Shown here piece by piece: positions 24,248 to 31,230 of a DNA stretch of 41,541 nucleotides. The notes below the pieces were generated by a model. The model was not told where the DNA came from. It worked only from the letters and a program-made list of their open reading frames with translations, and made no database searches. The translations under genes and the position numbers were made by a program. Every line of letters starts with the position of its first letter. Position 1 is the stretch's first letter. The stretch is taken from contig JALEFZ010000017.1 in NCBI GenBank assembly GCA_022760475.1, forward strand, positions 1-41,541, given 5' to 3'. This stretch comes from Bacteroidia bacterium (GTDB taxonomy: Bacteria > Bacteroidota > Bacteroidia > J057).

Positions 24248-25786
24248 TTATTTTATTACTGCTTCTAGCACTTGTTTGGGTTGGATAACTCTTCCGACTT
24301 TGTCAGAGTCCTTAACGGTCTTACCATAATTATGCAAGAGGTCATAAGCTGTTTTGGCATCCATGTCTGGATCGTATGCCCTCATCATTCCAACGAGTCC
24401 AGCAACAATTGGAGTTGCCATTGAGGTCCCGTTGTAGGCCAGATAAGTCCCTTTGTCGCTGGGTACGGATGACATGATGTTCACTCCCGGAGCAGCTATA
24501 GGTCTTTTCAATTTTGTGTTGGTATTGGAAAATACTGCCTTATCAAGGTTCTCGTCTACTGCAGATACGGTGATTACCCCAGGAATATTGGCAGGTGAGT
24601 ATCTTCTTGCATCGTCATTGCTATTTCCTGCGGCTACTACCACAATAGCCCCTTTTTTGTGGGCGTATTTGATGGCGTCTACCTGTGCTTTTGGAGGTCC
24701 AAATAGTGAAGGTCCACCTAATGACATAGAAATGACATCAGCACCGGATTCTGCCGCATCAATGATAGCTTTGGCAACTCTTTGGTCAGTACCTCTTCCA
24801 TAGTCATCCAGGGCAGGATAACCTGTAAGGGTGATGAACTCACCTTCCCAATTAAGGGAACCGACTCCTGTTCCATTATTGGTTACCGCACCAGCAAGTC
24901 CCGCACAATGGGTTCCATGAGAATGAAGGTCATAGTCCCCATCTGTGCCACTTTTTTCGTAAGTAGATTTTAAATCTTCGTGATGCTCATCAACTCCTGT
25001 ATCTACGATGGCTACCTTGGCCTTCTTTTGTGGCTTGTTTTGACGAATCAGGTCGTAAACCCCATTGTAATCCAAAGACCTTGCATACCATTGCTGTTGC
25101 AATAATGGGTCGTTTGCTCTGAAATTAAACCTGCTGGCTTCAACTTCTACAGCTTCGGGTAGTTTGTATGTAAAGTGATGATTGATATCAAGTTGATCTA
25201 CATTTTCTTTATCAGATCTGAGGTCATGCATGAGCAGGTCTCTAGAGAAAGAATCTACATATACGAGGAAGTATTGTGCCAAGTCCTCATCTTCATCTAA
25301 ATCTACATTTGGAAATGCCTTCTTATAGGTCGCATCGTATTTGCGAAGGATGGGCTGAATTTCTTCGATTTTATCATCTGGGCCCAATTCTACGAGAATA
25401 GAAAGGGTCAAAGCATCCTCTTCGGTTTCTTGTTGAAACATCCACTGACCGAAGAAAACGAGGCCGTAGAGACTGGCACCCAAAAGCGCTGAAATGAGTC
25501 CAGGACCATAAAACATTTTATATCTTTCCTGTTTTTGGAACAGATAAATAGAGGCAATCATCATCCCGAGACCAAGATCAAGGAACAGATGTGCCATCCG
25601 TTCACCAAAACCTGAGGTAGGGAAAACGAACTGAAAAACAACTGCTACCAATAGCAGGATAAAAGCAGGAAGGGGATTAAAACCCGTTGCTTTGTTTTTT
25701 CTGGCTATTCCTATACCAAAGACCAAAAACGCCGCTGTAGCCAGAGCAACTCCTATAAGGTGAAAAACTAGATTTGACATCATCAT
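24248..25786 (-). CDS. Membrane-anchored S8 (subtilisin-like) serine peptidase
   Basis: This 512-residue protein has four N-terminal membrane helices (about 6-26, 39-57, 65-84, 93-115), a linker or pro-domain (120-235) and a subtilase domain. The catalytic triad is visible: D262 (VAIVDTGVD), H290 (HSHGTHCAG) and S455 (YNGTSMATP), with oxyanion N388 (AAGNSN). The basic loops 28-33 and 85-90 suggest N-out topology, which puts the protease in the periplasm. Most subtilases are secreted with a cleaved signal, so the four-helix anchor is unusual. It has its own terminator (24204-24226) and a terminator-like hairpin just upstream (25804-25833). The substrate is unknown. Confidence 0.92.
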   Translation of the reverse strand: MMMSNLVFHLIGVALATAAFLVFGIGIARKNKATGFNPLPAFILLLVAVVFQFVFPTSGFGERMAHLFLDLGLGMMIASIYLFQKQERYKMFYGPGLISALLGASLYGLVFFGQWMFQQETEEDALTLSILVELGPDDKIEEIQPILRKYDATYKKAFPNVDLDEDEDLAQYFLVYVDSFSRDLLMHDLRSDKENVDQLDINHHFTYKLPEAVEVEASRFNFRANDPLLQQQWYARSLDYNGVYDLIRQNKPQKKAKVAIVDTGVDEHHEDLKSTYEKSGTDGDYDLHSHGTHCAGLAGAVTNNGTGVGSLNWEGEFITLTGYPALDDYGRGTDQRVAKAIIDAAESGADVISMSLGGPSLFGPPKAQVDAIKYAHKKGAIVVVAAGNSNDDARRYSPANIPGVITVSAVDENLDKAVFSNTNTKLKRPIAAPGVNIMSSVPSDKGTYLAYNGTSMATPIVAGLVGMMRAYDPDMDAKTAYDLLHNYGKTVKDSDKVGRVIQPKQVLEAVIK

Positions 25787-25803
25787 ATCTTACTCCACAA
25801 TTG

Positions 25804-25833
25804 AAAAAGCAGGACTTCAAGTAGAAATCCTGC
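25804..25833 (-). terminator. Terminator-like hairpin between the 71-aa gene and the subtilase
   Basis: Read on the minus strand, GCAGGATTTC pairs with GAAGTCCTGC (one G-U pair) around a 5-base loop, then TTTTTC. It follows the 71-residue gene by 10 bases. Its T-run ends only 17 bases before the subtilase start, so it either ends the upstream unit or attenuates the subtilase. Confidence 0.75.
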
Positions 25834-25843
25834 CATTATTTAT

Positions 25844-26059
25844 TCAAATTTTCGAAATCGACTTTATCTCAACATCCTGGCCCCACATGAATATGCCGAA
25901 GCTCGCAACCGGTAGTACCGTTGCCTTCACCCTAAGTCCTTCTTGTCTCAACTGAGGGGGAAGTTTCTCAACGGGGGTGTACTTTTGCCCGTTATCCGCT
26001 TCGATTCCCCAGAAGCCTCCAGAAAGACTTACATATTTGATGCTGCCAGTAATGTTCAT
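25844..26059 (-). CDS. Small conserved-looking protein of unknown function
   Basis: The protein has 71 residues and no signal peptide. The pattern of alternating hydrophobic residues with glycines (GSIKYVSLSGGFWGIEADNG, then a short polar helix, then LRVKATVLP and FGIFMWGQDVEI) suggests a small all-beta, OB-like fold. It is a separate unit upstream of the subtilase, with a terminator at 25804-25833. No function can be assigned. Confidence 0.65.
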   Translation of the reverse strand: MNITGSIKYVSLSGGFWGIEADNGQKYTPVEKLPPQLRQEGLRVKATVLPVASFGIFMWGQDVEIKSISKI

Positions 26060-26392
26060 GAATTAAAATATTAACCTCTTTAATTACGATACATACCTTT
26101 AGAGGTTACATAGTATTAATATAGTACATTCTCGAGAATTATCGTGATCAAAATAGAAATATATCAAAAGTTGTTGCTTTTGACTGGTTAGGATTTATGG
26201 GAATTGTCCATAGTTGACCTGATTAATTTTTACTTTCCAGGATGGATTCGATAGATAAAAGTGCTGCCAAAAGTATCCGAAGTACCTGTTCTTATTTAGT
26301 GTGATAAGTTTATAGCTATCAACTTAAAACAAGGGGATTCTTCGGGTTGGAGGGGATATTTACCTATGCTAATTTTTTCACGAATGACATTC
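26060..26392. other. Non-coding gap with short inverted repeats
   Basis: This 333-base AT-rich stretch has no credible gene. It holds AACCTCT (26073-26079) with AGAGGTT (26101-26107), placed just upstream of the 71-residue gene, and a 12-bp palindrome ATTCTCGAGAAT (26128-26139). Both are plausible regulator sites for that gene but weak alone. Confidence 0.4.
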
Positions 26393-26713
26393 TCATTCAC
26401 AAATTTCGTCTAACCATTGACTGGTGACCTTGCCTTCTTCCAGGTGAAAAACTGCTCCCATGGCACATCCATTGGGTCCCGTGGAATCAATCAGAAAGCG
26501 CATGTCGAAACCAAAATCGATGCCTGGTCCCAGAATTTTCTGTAATTCAGTGGTATCGGTACCTGGTTTTATCAGATTCACAACTTCTATTAAACTTTTA
26601 TAATCCTGATGGTTTTGATAATGCTTGCCTGCTTTTGTTAGTCTGGAAGGTGTACAAGAAATGAGCAAGATTGGGATTAATACTAACGTAAAAAATAGAA
26701 GGCGATTCATCAT
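26393..26713 (-). CDS. Small lipoprotein with BamE/SmpA-like region
   Basis: This 106-residue protein starts with a lipoprotein signal ending L-I-S-C (acceptor C20). The middle part, LIKPGTDTTELQKILGPG (about 48-65), resembles the turn and helix pattern of BamE/SmpA-like folds, where a G-x-x-x-x-(E/Q)-(V/L)-x-x-x-L-G-x-P segment follows a helix. The C-terminus FHLEEGKVTSQWLDEICE fits the second beta-hairpin of that fold. It is probably periplasmic or outer-membrane attached; the function is unknown. Confidence 0.6.
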   Translation of the reverse strand: MMNRLLFFTLVLIPILLISCTPSRLTKAGKHYQNHQDYKSLIEVVNLIKPGTDTTELQKILGPGIDFGFDMRFLIDSTGPNGCAMGAVFHLEEGKVTSQWLDEICE

Positions 26714-26825
26714 TTTTTTCTACAATCTAGGGCTTTTTAAACTTTATCCTCTTGAAATGAGGTTGGCTTTAAAATTACAGGTAAATGTCAATGGGCTAAT
26801 TGGGTCTTTTAGACTTGTTCCTTCC

Positions 26826-26857
26826 AACCCTGACAGGGTTATAACCCTGTCGGGGTT
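26826..26857. repeat. 32-bp palindrome, REP-like element (copy 2)
   Basis: The arms AACCCTGACAGGGTTA and TAACCCTGTCGGGGTT are complementary apart from one position. It has the same core and spacing as the element at 14351-14380, differing at a matched pair of central bases (C/G swapped for G/C), a compensatory change that preserves pairing. Confidence 0.8.
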
Positions 26858-27022
26858 AATATGCAAAACAGTCCTTTGGTAAAAAGCTATTCCCTATCAA
26901 GCTGAAGTGTTAAGCGGATAACTCTTGCACGGAAAGATACGCTCCACATTAAGCTAAGACTGCAATGGGTAAGTTCTTCCTTGAAATAATATCTGGAAAT
27001 TTTTGAAAAATATGCCCAAAAG

Positions 27023-27063
27023 GTGATGTGCCTCCCATGGCCAAAACCAAAGGAGGCATCACA
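27023..27063 (-). terminator. Probable terminator after msrB
   Basis: On the minus strand GTGATGCCTCC is followed 16 bases later by GGAGGCACATCAC and then CTTTT. The stem has a 2-base bulge. It lies about 20 bases past the msrB stop. Confidence 0.55.
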
Positions 27064-27083
27064 TCAACAACTATCCATCAACC

Positions 27084-27545
27084 TTAAATTTTACTTTCTA
27101 CATTCTCGACCTTTTCTAATGCCAAGGCATTGATACAAAAGCGCAAGCCGCTTGGAGCTGGACCGTCAGGGAAAACATGTCCAAGGTGGGCATCGCATAC
27201 GTTACAGGTAGTTTCAACCCTTACCATCCCGAAGGTCATGTCCATGTGGTGAGCAATTACATTTGGACTCACAGGCTGGGTAAATGAAGGCCATCCTGTA
27301 CCTGATTCAAATTTTTCTGCCGAATCGAAAAGCTCAGTTCCACAGCAAACACATTTGTAGAGGCCCGGCTGAAAAAGGCTGCACATCTCAGAGCTGAATG
27401 CTCTCTCTGTTCCTTTTAGGCGGGTAATCCTAAACTGCTCGTCCGTCAACTCTGCCCTCCATTCTTCATCTGTCTTTTCTACCCTACGAGGAGGTTCCAA
27501 ATTGCCGTTTTTAGCATACTGCAAGACATTGTTCCAGTTAAGCAT
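27084..27545 (-). CDS. msrB: Peptide-methionine (R)-S-oxide reductase
   Basis: This 153-residue protein reduces R-methionine sulfoxide in proteins. It has the zinc-binding CxxC pairs C65/C68 (CVCC) and C114/C117 (CNVC), the GTGWPSF motif (82-88), HLGHVFPDG (120-128) and the catalytic C137 in RFCINALAL. There is no signal peptide, so it is cytoplasmic. A separate msrA lies at 31231-31773, completing the pair within 5 kb. The genes between include a sigma factor and a small heat-shock protein, consistent with a stress-repair neighbourhood. Confidence 0.96.
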   Translation of the reverse strand: MLNWNNVLQYAKNGNLEPPRRVEKTDEEWRAELTDEQFRITRLKGTERAFSSEMCSLFQPGLYKCVCCGTELFDSAEKFESGTGWPSFTQPVSPNVIAHHMDMTFGMVRVETTCNVCDAHLGHVFPDGPAPSGLRFCINALALEKVENVESKI

Positions 27546-27700
27546 TTTTCTCTTGTTTATTGTTGTGAAAACATAAGGTGAAAAGAGAATAGGATGCCAC
27601 TTTGTTTTGTCTATTACAAATATGCATTGTCAGTCTTACGCAGACTGTCCAATGGGATACATTTCGAAGAATAAATAAAGGATTTTTAGCTCCATGGGCG

Positions 27701-28564
27701 TCATAGAGATAGAAAATAGTCCAGGTGCCCATTGACTTCTTCAGGGTATTCATGTTGGAGCCAATGACTGGCATCTTCGATATATTTTATACCCAGGAAA
27801 TGATTGCAATAGCCTTGGCTCGCCGACGCCAATTCCTTGCCCAAGGCGTGATCTTTAGATCCCCAGATCATCCCGCATGGGACTTCGATTTTTGGCAATG
27901 GCCTGGGTTGGTATGGATACCTGAAAAATGCCCGATAATAATTGAGGGTAGCTCGCCATGTCTGGATGTCGGGAAAGGCAGCTTTGTACATCTCGAGGTC
28001 TTTGGTACAGAAATGTTCAGGTCGGGTGCTCCTCTTTTCAAAAACGGTCTTAAAAAACCAGCCAGGATTTTGATGGAAGAAAAGTTCAGGCAAGAAAGGA
28101 ATCTGAAAAGCCAGGGCGTACCAACTCCTTTTGAATTGCTGAAAATTTGAAAAAATCTGCTTCCTGAACTCATCCACATGAGGCATGTTCATGATGATCA
28201 GTTTATGTAGCCGGTCAGGGTGTTTGGCTGCCAGTACCCAGGCTGTTCCCCCTCCCCAATCATGGGCTACAATAGTTGCTTTTTCTATTTGGAGGTGATC
28301 AAGGAGACCAATGATATCATCTTTCAGGCTATCCAGTCCGTAATACTTCAATTGTGGGGGCTTGCTATTTTGGTTGTACCCCCTTAGATCAGGTAGGATG
28401 AGCTGATAATTTTTTGCAAATGCAGGTACTTGATAACGCCAGGAATAGCTGAAGTCCGGGAATCCATGTAGGAAGAGCAGGGGATGCCCCTCTCCGCCAA
28501 TTTTGTAGTTGATGGTAAAGCCCTGATTCGTGAATGACTCGCTTCGTAACTCTTCGTATGTCAT
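27701..28564 (-). CDS. Alpha/beta hydrolase, epoxide-hydrolase-like
   Basis: This 287-residue protein has the oxyanion HGFPDFSYSWR (33-43) and the nucleophile motif VAHDWGGG with D102 as nucleophile. The charge relay appears as D238 (GSKDHA) and H267 (DASHWLQHE). An aspartate nucleophile in HDWGG separates it from serine esterases and points to the epoxide hydrolase/haloalkane dehalogenase group. Cap-domain tyrosines of the epoxide hydrolase type are plausible (Y149, Y209/Y210). It shares a strand with, and lies 13 bases after, the small gene at 28578-28841. The substrate is unknown. Confidence 0.88.
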   Translation of the reverse strand: MTYEELRSESFTNQGFTINYKIGGEGHPLLFLHGFPDFSYSWRYQVPAFAKNYQLILPDLRGYNQNSKPPQLKYYGLDSLKDDIIGLLDHLQIEKATIVAHDWGGGTAWVLAAKHPDRLHKLIIMNMPHVDEFRKQIFSNFQQFKRSWYALAFQIPFLPELFFHQNPGWFFKTVFEKRSTRPEHFCTKDLEMYKAAFPDIQTWRATLNYYRAFFRYPYQPRPLPKIEVPCGMIWGSKDHALGKELASASQGYCNHFLGIKYIEDASHWLQHEYPEEVNGHLDYFLSL

Positions 28565-28577
28565 GCTGCTTGTGAAC

Positions 28578-28841
28578 TTATTGCTCTATTTTCTCAAAAC
28601 CCATCAAAAAGTCTAATACCTTCTTTTCAGGCATTTCGCAAGGTTTTAACTGAGGGCCTGATTGAGTCAGGTAAAAGTTAAAACTTATGAAATCATTTCC
28701 CCCCAAGTCTTCTGCAAATACTTTGGTGCTTTGGCCTTTATTGAAGTCCTTTTTGGTCAGGCTGTATTTTCTTCCCTCAAAAAGAACCTCAGAATAGCCC
28801 TTGGGAATTTGATGGATGATATCTCTAAGGTCTTTTTTCAT
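28578..28841 (-). CDS. Small protein of unknown function upstream of the hydrolase
   Basis: The protein has 87 residues and no signal peptide. The segments IPKGYSEVLFEGRKYSLTKKDF, KVFAEDLGGNDFISFNFYLT and LKPCEMPEKKVLDFL recall a small Bacteroidota family that I believe is sometimes auto-labelled 'peptide methionine sulfoxide reductase', although no Msr catalytic motif is present. It is divergent from the ECF sigma gene (54 bases between starts) and probably co-transcribed with the hydrolase. Confidence 0.7.
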   Translation of the reverse strand: MKKDLRDIIHQIPKGYSEVLFEGRKYSLTKKDFNKGQSTKVFAEDLGGNDFISFNFYLTQSGPQLKPCEMPEKKVLDFLMGFEKIEQ

Positions 28842-28857
28842 GAAACTTATATTTCAA

Positions 28858-28889
28858 TTAAAGTAAACAGCTTTTTCAATCGTCTACCT
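28858..28889 (+). promoter_or_regulatory. Candidate ECF-sigma promoter of the sigma gene
   Basis: TTAAAGTAA (28858-28866), then 14 bases, then CGTCTACCT (28881-28889). The same two boxes with the same 14-base spacing stand before hsp20 (29454-29485). CGTC-type -10 boxes are common for ECF sigma factors. In both cases the second box begins exactly 15 bases before the start codon. Confidence 0.75.
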
Positions 28890-28895
28890 CAATGA

Positions 28896-29405
28896 ATGGT
28901 AGAAAATAAATCTAAAAATAACACTACTGAGGAAATAATAAATCGCTTTCAAAGACCCCTAAAGGCATTTATTCGTGATAGGGTTGGACGGAATGAGGAC
29001 GCAGAAGACATTCTGCAAGAAGTTTGGCTCCAATTGGCCTATCGTGATCCAAAGGATGAGCTTCAAAGTGAAAGTGGATGGCTTTATCGAGTAGCTCGAA
29101 ATAAAATCATCGACCATTACCGGGCTAATTTCCCCGATTGGTTGGAAGATATCATGGAAGATGAATTCTGGGAGGAGGAAGAGGACGAAATGGATACAGA
29201 CTATTTCTGGGAAGAATTGTACGAAGCCCTAGATGCCTTGCCTGAAAGCCAAAGGACGGTTTTTGTCCAAAATGAAATGGAGGGACTGACCCTGCAGGAA
29301 ATTGCTGAGGAAAGTGGAGAAAAATTAAAAACTGTAATTTCCCGTAAAGGCTATGCTGTTAGAAAATTAAGGCAGCAGTTGGGAGGTAGTTTTGATGGTT
29401 TTTAG
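28896..29405 (+). CDS. ECF-type RNA polymerase sigma factor
   Basis: This 169-residue sigma-70 family protein has region 2 at about 10-75 (DAEDILQEVWLQLAYRD, SGWLYRVARNKIIDHYRA) and region 4 at about 108-160 (LPESQRTVFVQNEMEGLTLQ, EIAEESGEKLKTVISRKGYA). The linker (about 80-110) is extremely acidic, including a run EFWEEEEDEMDTDYFWEE. No anti-sigma gene is adjacent. Its promoter matches that of the downstream hsp20 gene, so it probably activates itself and hsp20. Start is ATG 28896; an ATG four bases earlier (28892) is out of frame and runs to a stop after five codons. Confidence 0.93.
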   Translation: MVENKSKNNTTEEIINRFQRPLKAFIRDRVGRNEDAEDILQEVWLQLAYRDPKDELQSESGWLYRVARNKIIDHYRANFPDWLEDIMEDEFWEEEEDEMDTDYFWEELYEALDALPESQRTVFVQNEMEGLTLQEIAEESGEKLKTVISRKGYAVRKLRQQLGGSFDGF

Positions 29406-29453
29406 CGAGAGGTAGTAGGTTGAGAAAGGGTAGAATGATTTTTTTTGTTGCAT

Positions 29454-29485
29454 TTAAAGTAATCTGAAAAAAGCACCGTCTACCT
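29454..29485 (+). promoter_or_regulatory. Candidate ECF-sigma promoter of hsp20
   Basis: TTAAAGTAA (29454-29462), then 14 bases, then CGTCTACCT (29477-29485), 15 bases upstream of the ATG at 29492 when measured from the start of the box. Same boxes, spacing and distance to ATG as at 28858-28889. Confidence 0.75.
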
Positions 29486-29491
29486 GTATGA

Positions 29492-29905
29492 ATGAAAAAA
29501 AGAACAAAGAATATGTTTGGATATTGGAGAGGGGATTATCCCCAAAAAAGAGGCGGACGGGGCCGTGGCTTTAGAAGAGCCAAGTATAATGTACCCGTCA
29601 ACATTGTAGAGAATGACACGGAATTTGAATTGTGGGTGTACGCCTTCAATTTTCCCAAGGAGAACATAAAGGTGTCTGTATTAGAAGATACCCTTTATAT
29701 TACAGGTAGCAGAACCCCTGAAAATGAGCATCCTAATTGGTTGCTTCATGAATTTCCGATCAAATCTTTCGAGCGTACGTTTGAGTTGTCTCATCGCGTA
29801 GACAAGGCAGGCATTCGCGCCGTCCATCAGGATGGCATCCTGAAAGTTTTTGTGGCGAAAACAGGAGCTGCTCAAAAGCCTGAAATGACTGTAGAAGTCG
29901 AGTAA
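29492..29905 (+). CDS. Small heat-shock protein (Hsp20/alpha-crystallin family)
   Basis: The protein has 137 residues. The alpha-crystallin domain spans about 33-128, with VPVNIVENDTEFELWVYAFN and FPKENIKVSVLEDTLYITGS. The C-terminal strand reads GILKVFVAK in place of the usual GVLxVxxPK. The N-terminal arm is short and rich in Arg/Gly (QKRGGRGRGFRRAKY, 18-32). Members hold unfolded proteins in soluble form. It is driven by the same promoter motif as the upstream ECF sigma gene and has its own terminator at 29936-29971. Confidence 0.9.
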   Translation: MKKRTKNMFGYWRGDYPQKRGGRGRGFRRAKYNVPVNIVENDTEFELWVYAFNFPKENIKVSVLEDTLYITGSRTPENEHPNWLLHEFPIKSFERTFELSHRVDKAGIRAVHQDGILKVFVAKTGAAQKPEMTVEVE

Positions 29906-29935
29906 GGAACCATACAACTCTAAGGTAAACCGATG

Positions 29936-29971
29936 GGGCAGGGGTGGAAGTTTTTCACCCCTGCCCTTTTT
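29936..29971 (+). terminator. Rho-independent terminator after hsp20
   Basis: GGGCAGGGGTG (29936-29946) pairs perfectly with CACCCCTGCCC (29956-29966), then TTTTTCT. It ends the sigma/hsp20 region before the YdeI-family gene. Confidence 0.9.
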
Positions 29972-29985
29972 CTGTATCTTCTTCC

Positions 29986-30561
29986 ATGGAAGCAATATTT
30001 TTTGAATCTGCTGTGGAACTTCGAAGGTGGTTTATGGAAAATCACCTCCATTCAAAAGAACTTTGGGTTGGCATTTACAAAAAGGAAGCAGGGCGACCTT
30101 CGGTGTCGTGGGGGGAGGTAAAGGACGAAATCCTTTGCTTTGGTTGGGCTGAGGGCAGGATACAGCCCATCGATAATCTGTCTTACGGCGTCAGGTTGAC
30201 TCCTCGGAAGCCTAAAAGTAAGTGGAGTACAAAAAATATTGAGAAGGCAGGGCAACTGATTGACTTGGGACTGATGGAAGCTGCTGGGATTAAGGCATTT
30301 GAAGAAAGGGATAAAAACTATGAGAAAGAGCAGGCAGCCCAAGCAAGGATTGTAGAATTGCCCTCGATTTACCTTGAACGCTTGAAGGCGAATCCCAGGG
30401 CTTGGCAATTTTTTGAGCAGGTAGCCCCCTCCTATAAAAAGTCTGCAATCAGGTGGATCATGTCAGCCAAACAAGAGGCTACTCGCGATCGGAGGGTAGA
30501 AATTTTGATTGAGTCTTCGGAGGAAGGACTCAGGGTGCCTCCATTGAGGCCACGAAAATGA
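29986..30561 (+). CDS. YdeI/OmpD-associated family protein
   Basis: The protein has 191 residues from the ATG at 29986 (MEAIFFESAVELRRWF). An ATG at 29944 lies inside the hsp20 terminator and is unlikely to be used. Family features are the FxSxxELRxWLxxNH start, VSWGEVKDEILCFGWAEGRI, YGVRLTPRKPKSKWSTKN and the C-terminal region VAPSYKKSAIRWIMSAKQEA, which is the YdeI-type bacteriocin-protection domain. The function is poorly known and the protein is presumably cytoplasmic. It starts only 15 bases after the T-run of the preceding terminator. Confidence 0.87.
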   Translation: MEAIFFESAVELRRWFMENHLHSKELWVGIYKKEAGRPSVSWGEVKDEILCFGWAEGRIQPIDNLSYGVRLTPRKPKSKWSTKNIEKAGQLIDLGLMEAAGIKAFEERDKNYEKEQAAQARIVELPSIYLERLKANPRAWQFFEQVAPSYKKSAIRWIMSAKQEATRDRRVEILIESSEEGLRVPPLRPRK

Positions 30562-30629
30562 GTTCCTTTGTCCTCCCTGTTCAGGATGACATGCGGTCAT
30601 TGCTCGAGTAAGTAAGAAGAATGAAAATC

Positions 30630-30655
30630 AAAAAGGGAGAGCTGAGCCCTCCCTT
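30630..30655 (-). terminator. Rho-independent terminator of the msrA unit
   Basis: AAGGGAG (30633-30639) pairs with CTCCCTT (30649-30655). On the minus strand the stem is followed by TTTGATTTTC. It lies eight bases past the stop at 30663. Confidence 0.7.
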
Positions 30656-30662
30656 CGATCTA

Positions 30663-31217
30663 TTAATAAACTGTCGTTTCTAGTTTGGAATCCTTCAGGA
30701 TGCTGGAAACAAACCAGACATACTCCGATTTTTCCTTGTCATATCCCAACATGGAAAAATTATTTCCCCATGGGCAGGAAGGAAAATCCGGGAATCCTTT
30801 CCTTAATTCATATCGACCAGGATTTTCGTTAAACTCTGCTTTGGTTAGTTTTCGGACTCCATACTTGAAGCCTTCAGGATCAGCTGTTTTATGGGTGTTC
30901 ACCACAGGTTCTGCCTTCAGCAGGAAGAGGTTGCTACCCTCGCTTTCGTAGACTCCATATGCGTCGATGAGCATGCCTTTTACAGATCCATCGCCGGATG
31001 AAATCGCGTACAAGACTGAATTATCTGAAGGATCAGTATTTTCTTCAAAGCGGTGAACAGCATCTATCGTGAACTCTCCTTTGCCGAAGGAGGCATTTTT
31101 GGCTTTGCAGGTAATCTGATCATTCATCAGGTGAAGGTTGTCTGTATAGCCCTCTTTCATGTAATGAGCAGTCGCTTCTACCAGATTATTAAAGTTTAGA
31201 GTCATGTTATTTTGCAT
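30663..31217 (-). CDS. Two-part protein of unknown function downstream of msrA
   Basis: The protein has 184 residues. Residues 5-100 (LVEATAHYMKEGYTDNLHL, FTIDAVHRFEENTDPSDNSV, LYAISSGDGSVKGMLIDAYG) look like a small Bacteroidota family that, as I recall, pipelines label 'phosphoribosylpyrophosphate synthetase' without any PRPP-binding loop. Residues 105-184 (FKYGVRKLTKAEFNENPGRY, SCPWGNNFSMLGYDKEKSEY) are an unrelated segment that I do not recognise, so it may be a fusion. It lies 13 bases after msrA on the same strand and is likely co-transcribed. Start could be M1 or M5. Confidence 0.75.
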   Translation of the reverse strand: MQNNMTLNFNNLVEATAHYMKEGYTDNLHLMNDQITCKAKNASFGKGEFTIDAVHRFEENTDPSDNSVLYAISSGDGSVKGMLIDAYGVYESEGSNLFLLKAEPVVNTHKTADPEGFKYGVRKLTKAEFNENPGRYELRKGFPDFPSCPWGNNFSMLGYDKEKSEYVWFVSSILKDSKLETTVY

Positions 31218-31230
31218 TTAGAAAGATGAA

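Larger units (their letters stand above)
26714..27083. other. Non-coding gap with REP-like element and terminator
   Basis: This 370-base gap between two minus-strand genes holds the palindromic repeat at 26826-26857 and the msrB terminator at 27023-27063. I see no gene in it. Confidence 0.5.

Noticed and set aside
27538..27774. Minus-strand reading frame of 78 codons between msrB and the hydrolase
   Set aside because: Overlaps both neighbours in another frame and has no recognisable features.
27725..28150. Plus-strand reading frame of 141 codons
   Set aside because: It is fully antisense to the epoxide-hydrolase-like gene, whose catalytic motifs and family match are clear; the antisense protein shows no family features.
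30663..31217. Label 'phosphoribosylpyrophosphate synthetase' for the 184-residue protein
   Set aside because: No PRPP-binding or ribose-phosphate pyrophosphokinase motif is present; only a loosely similar small family carries that label.
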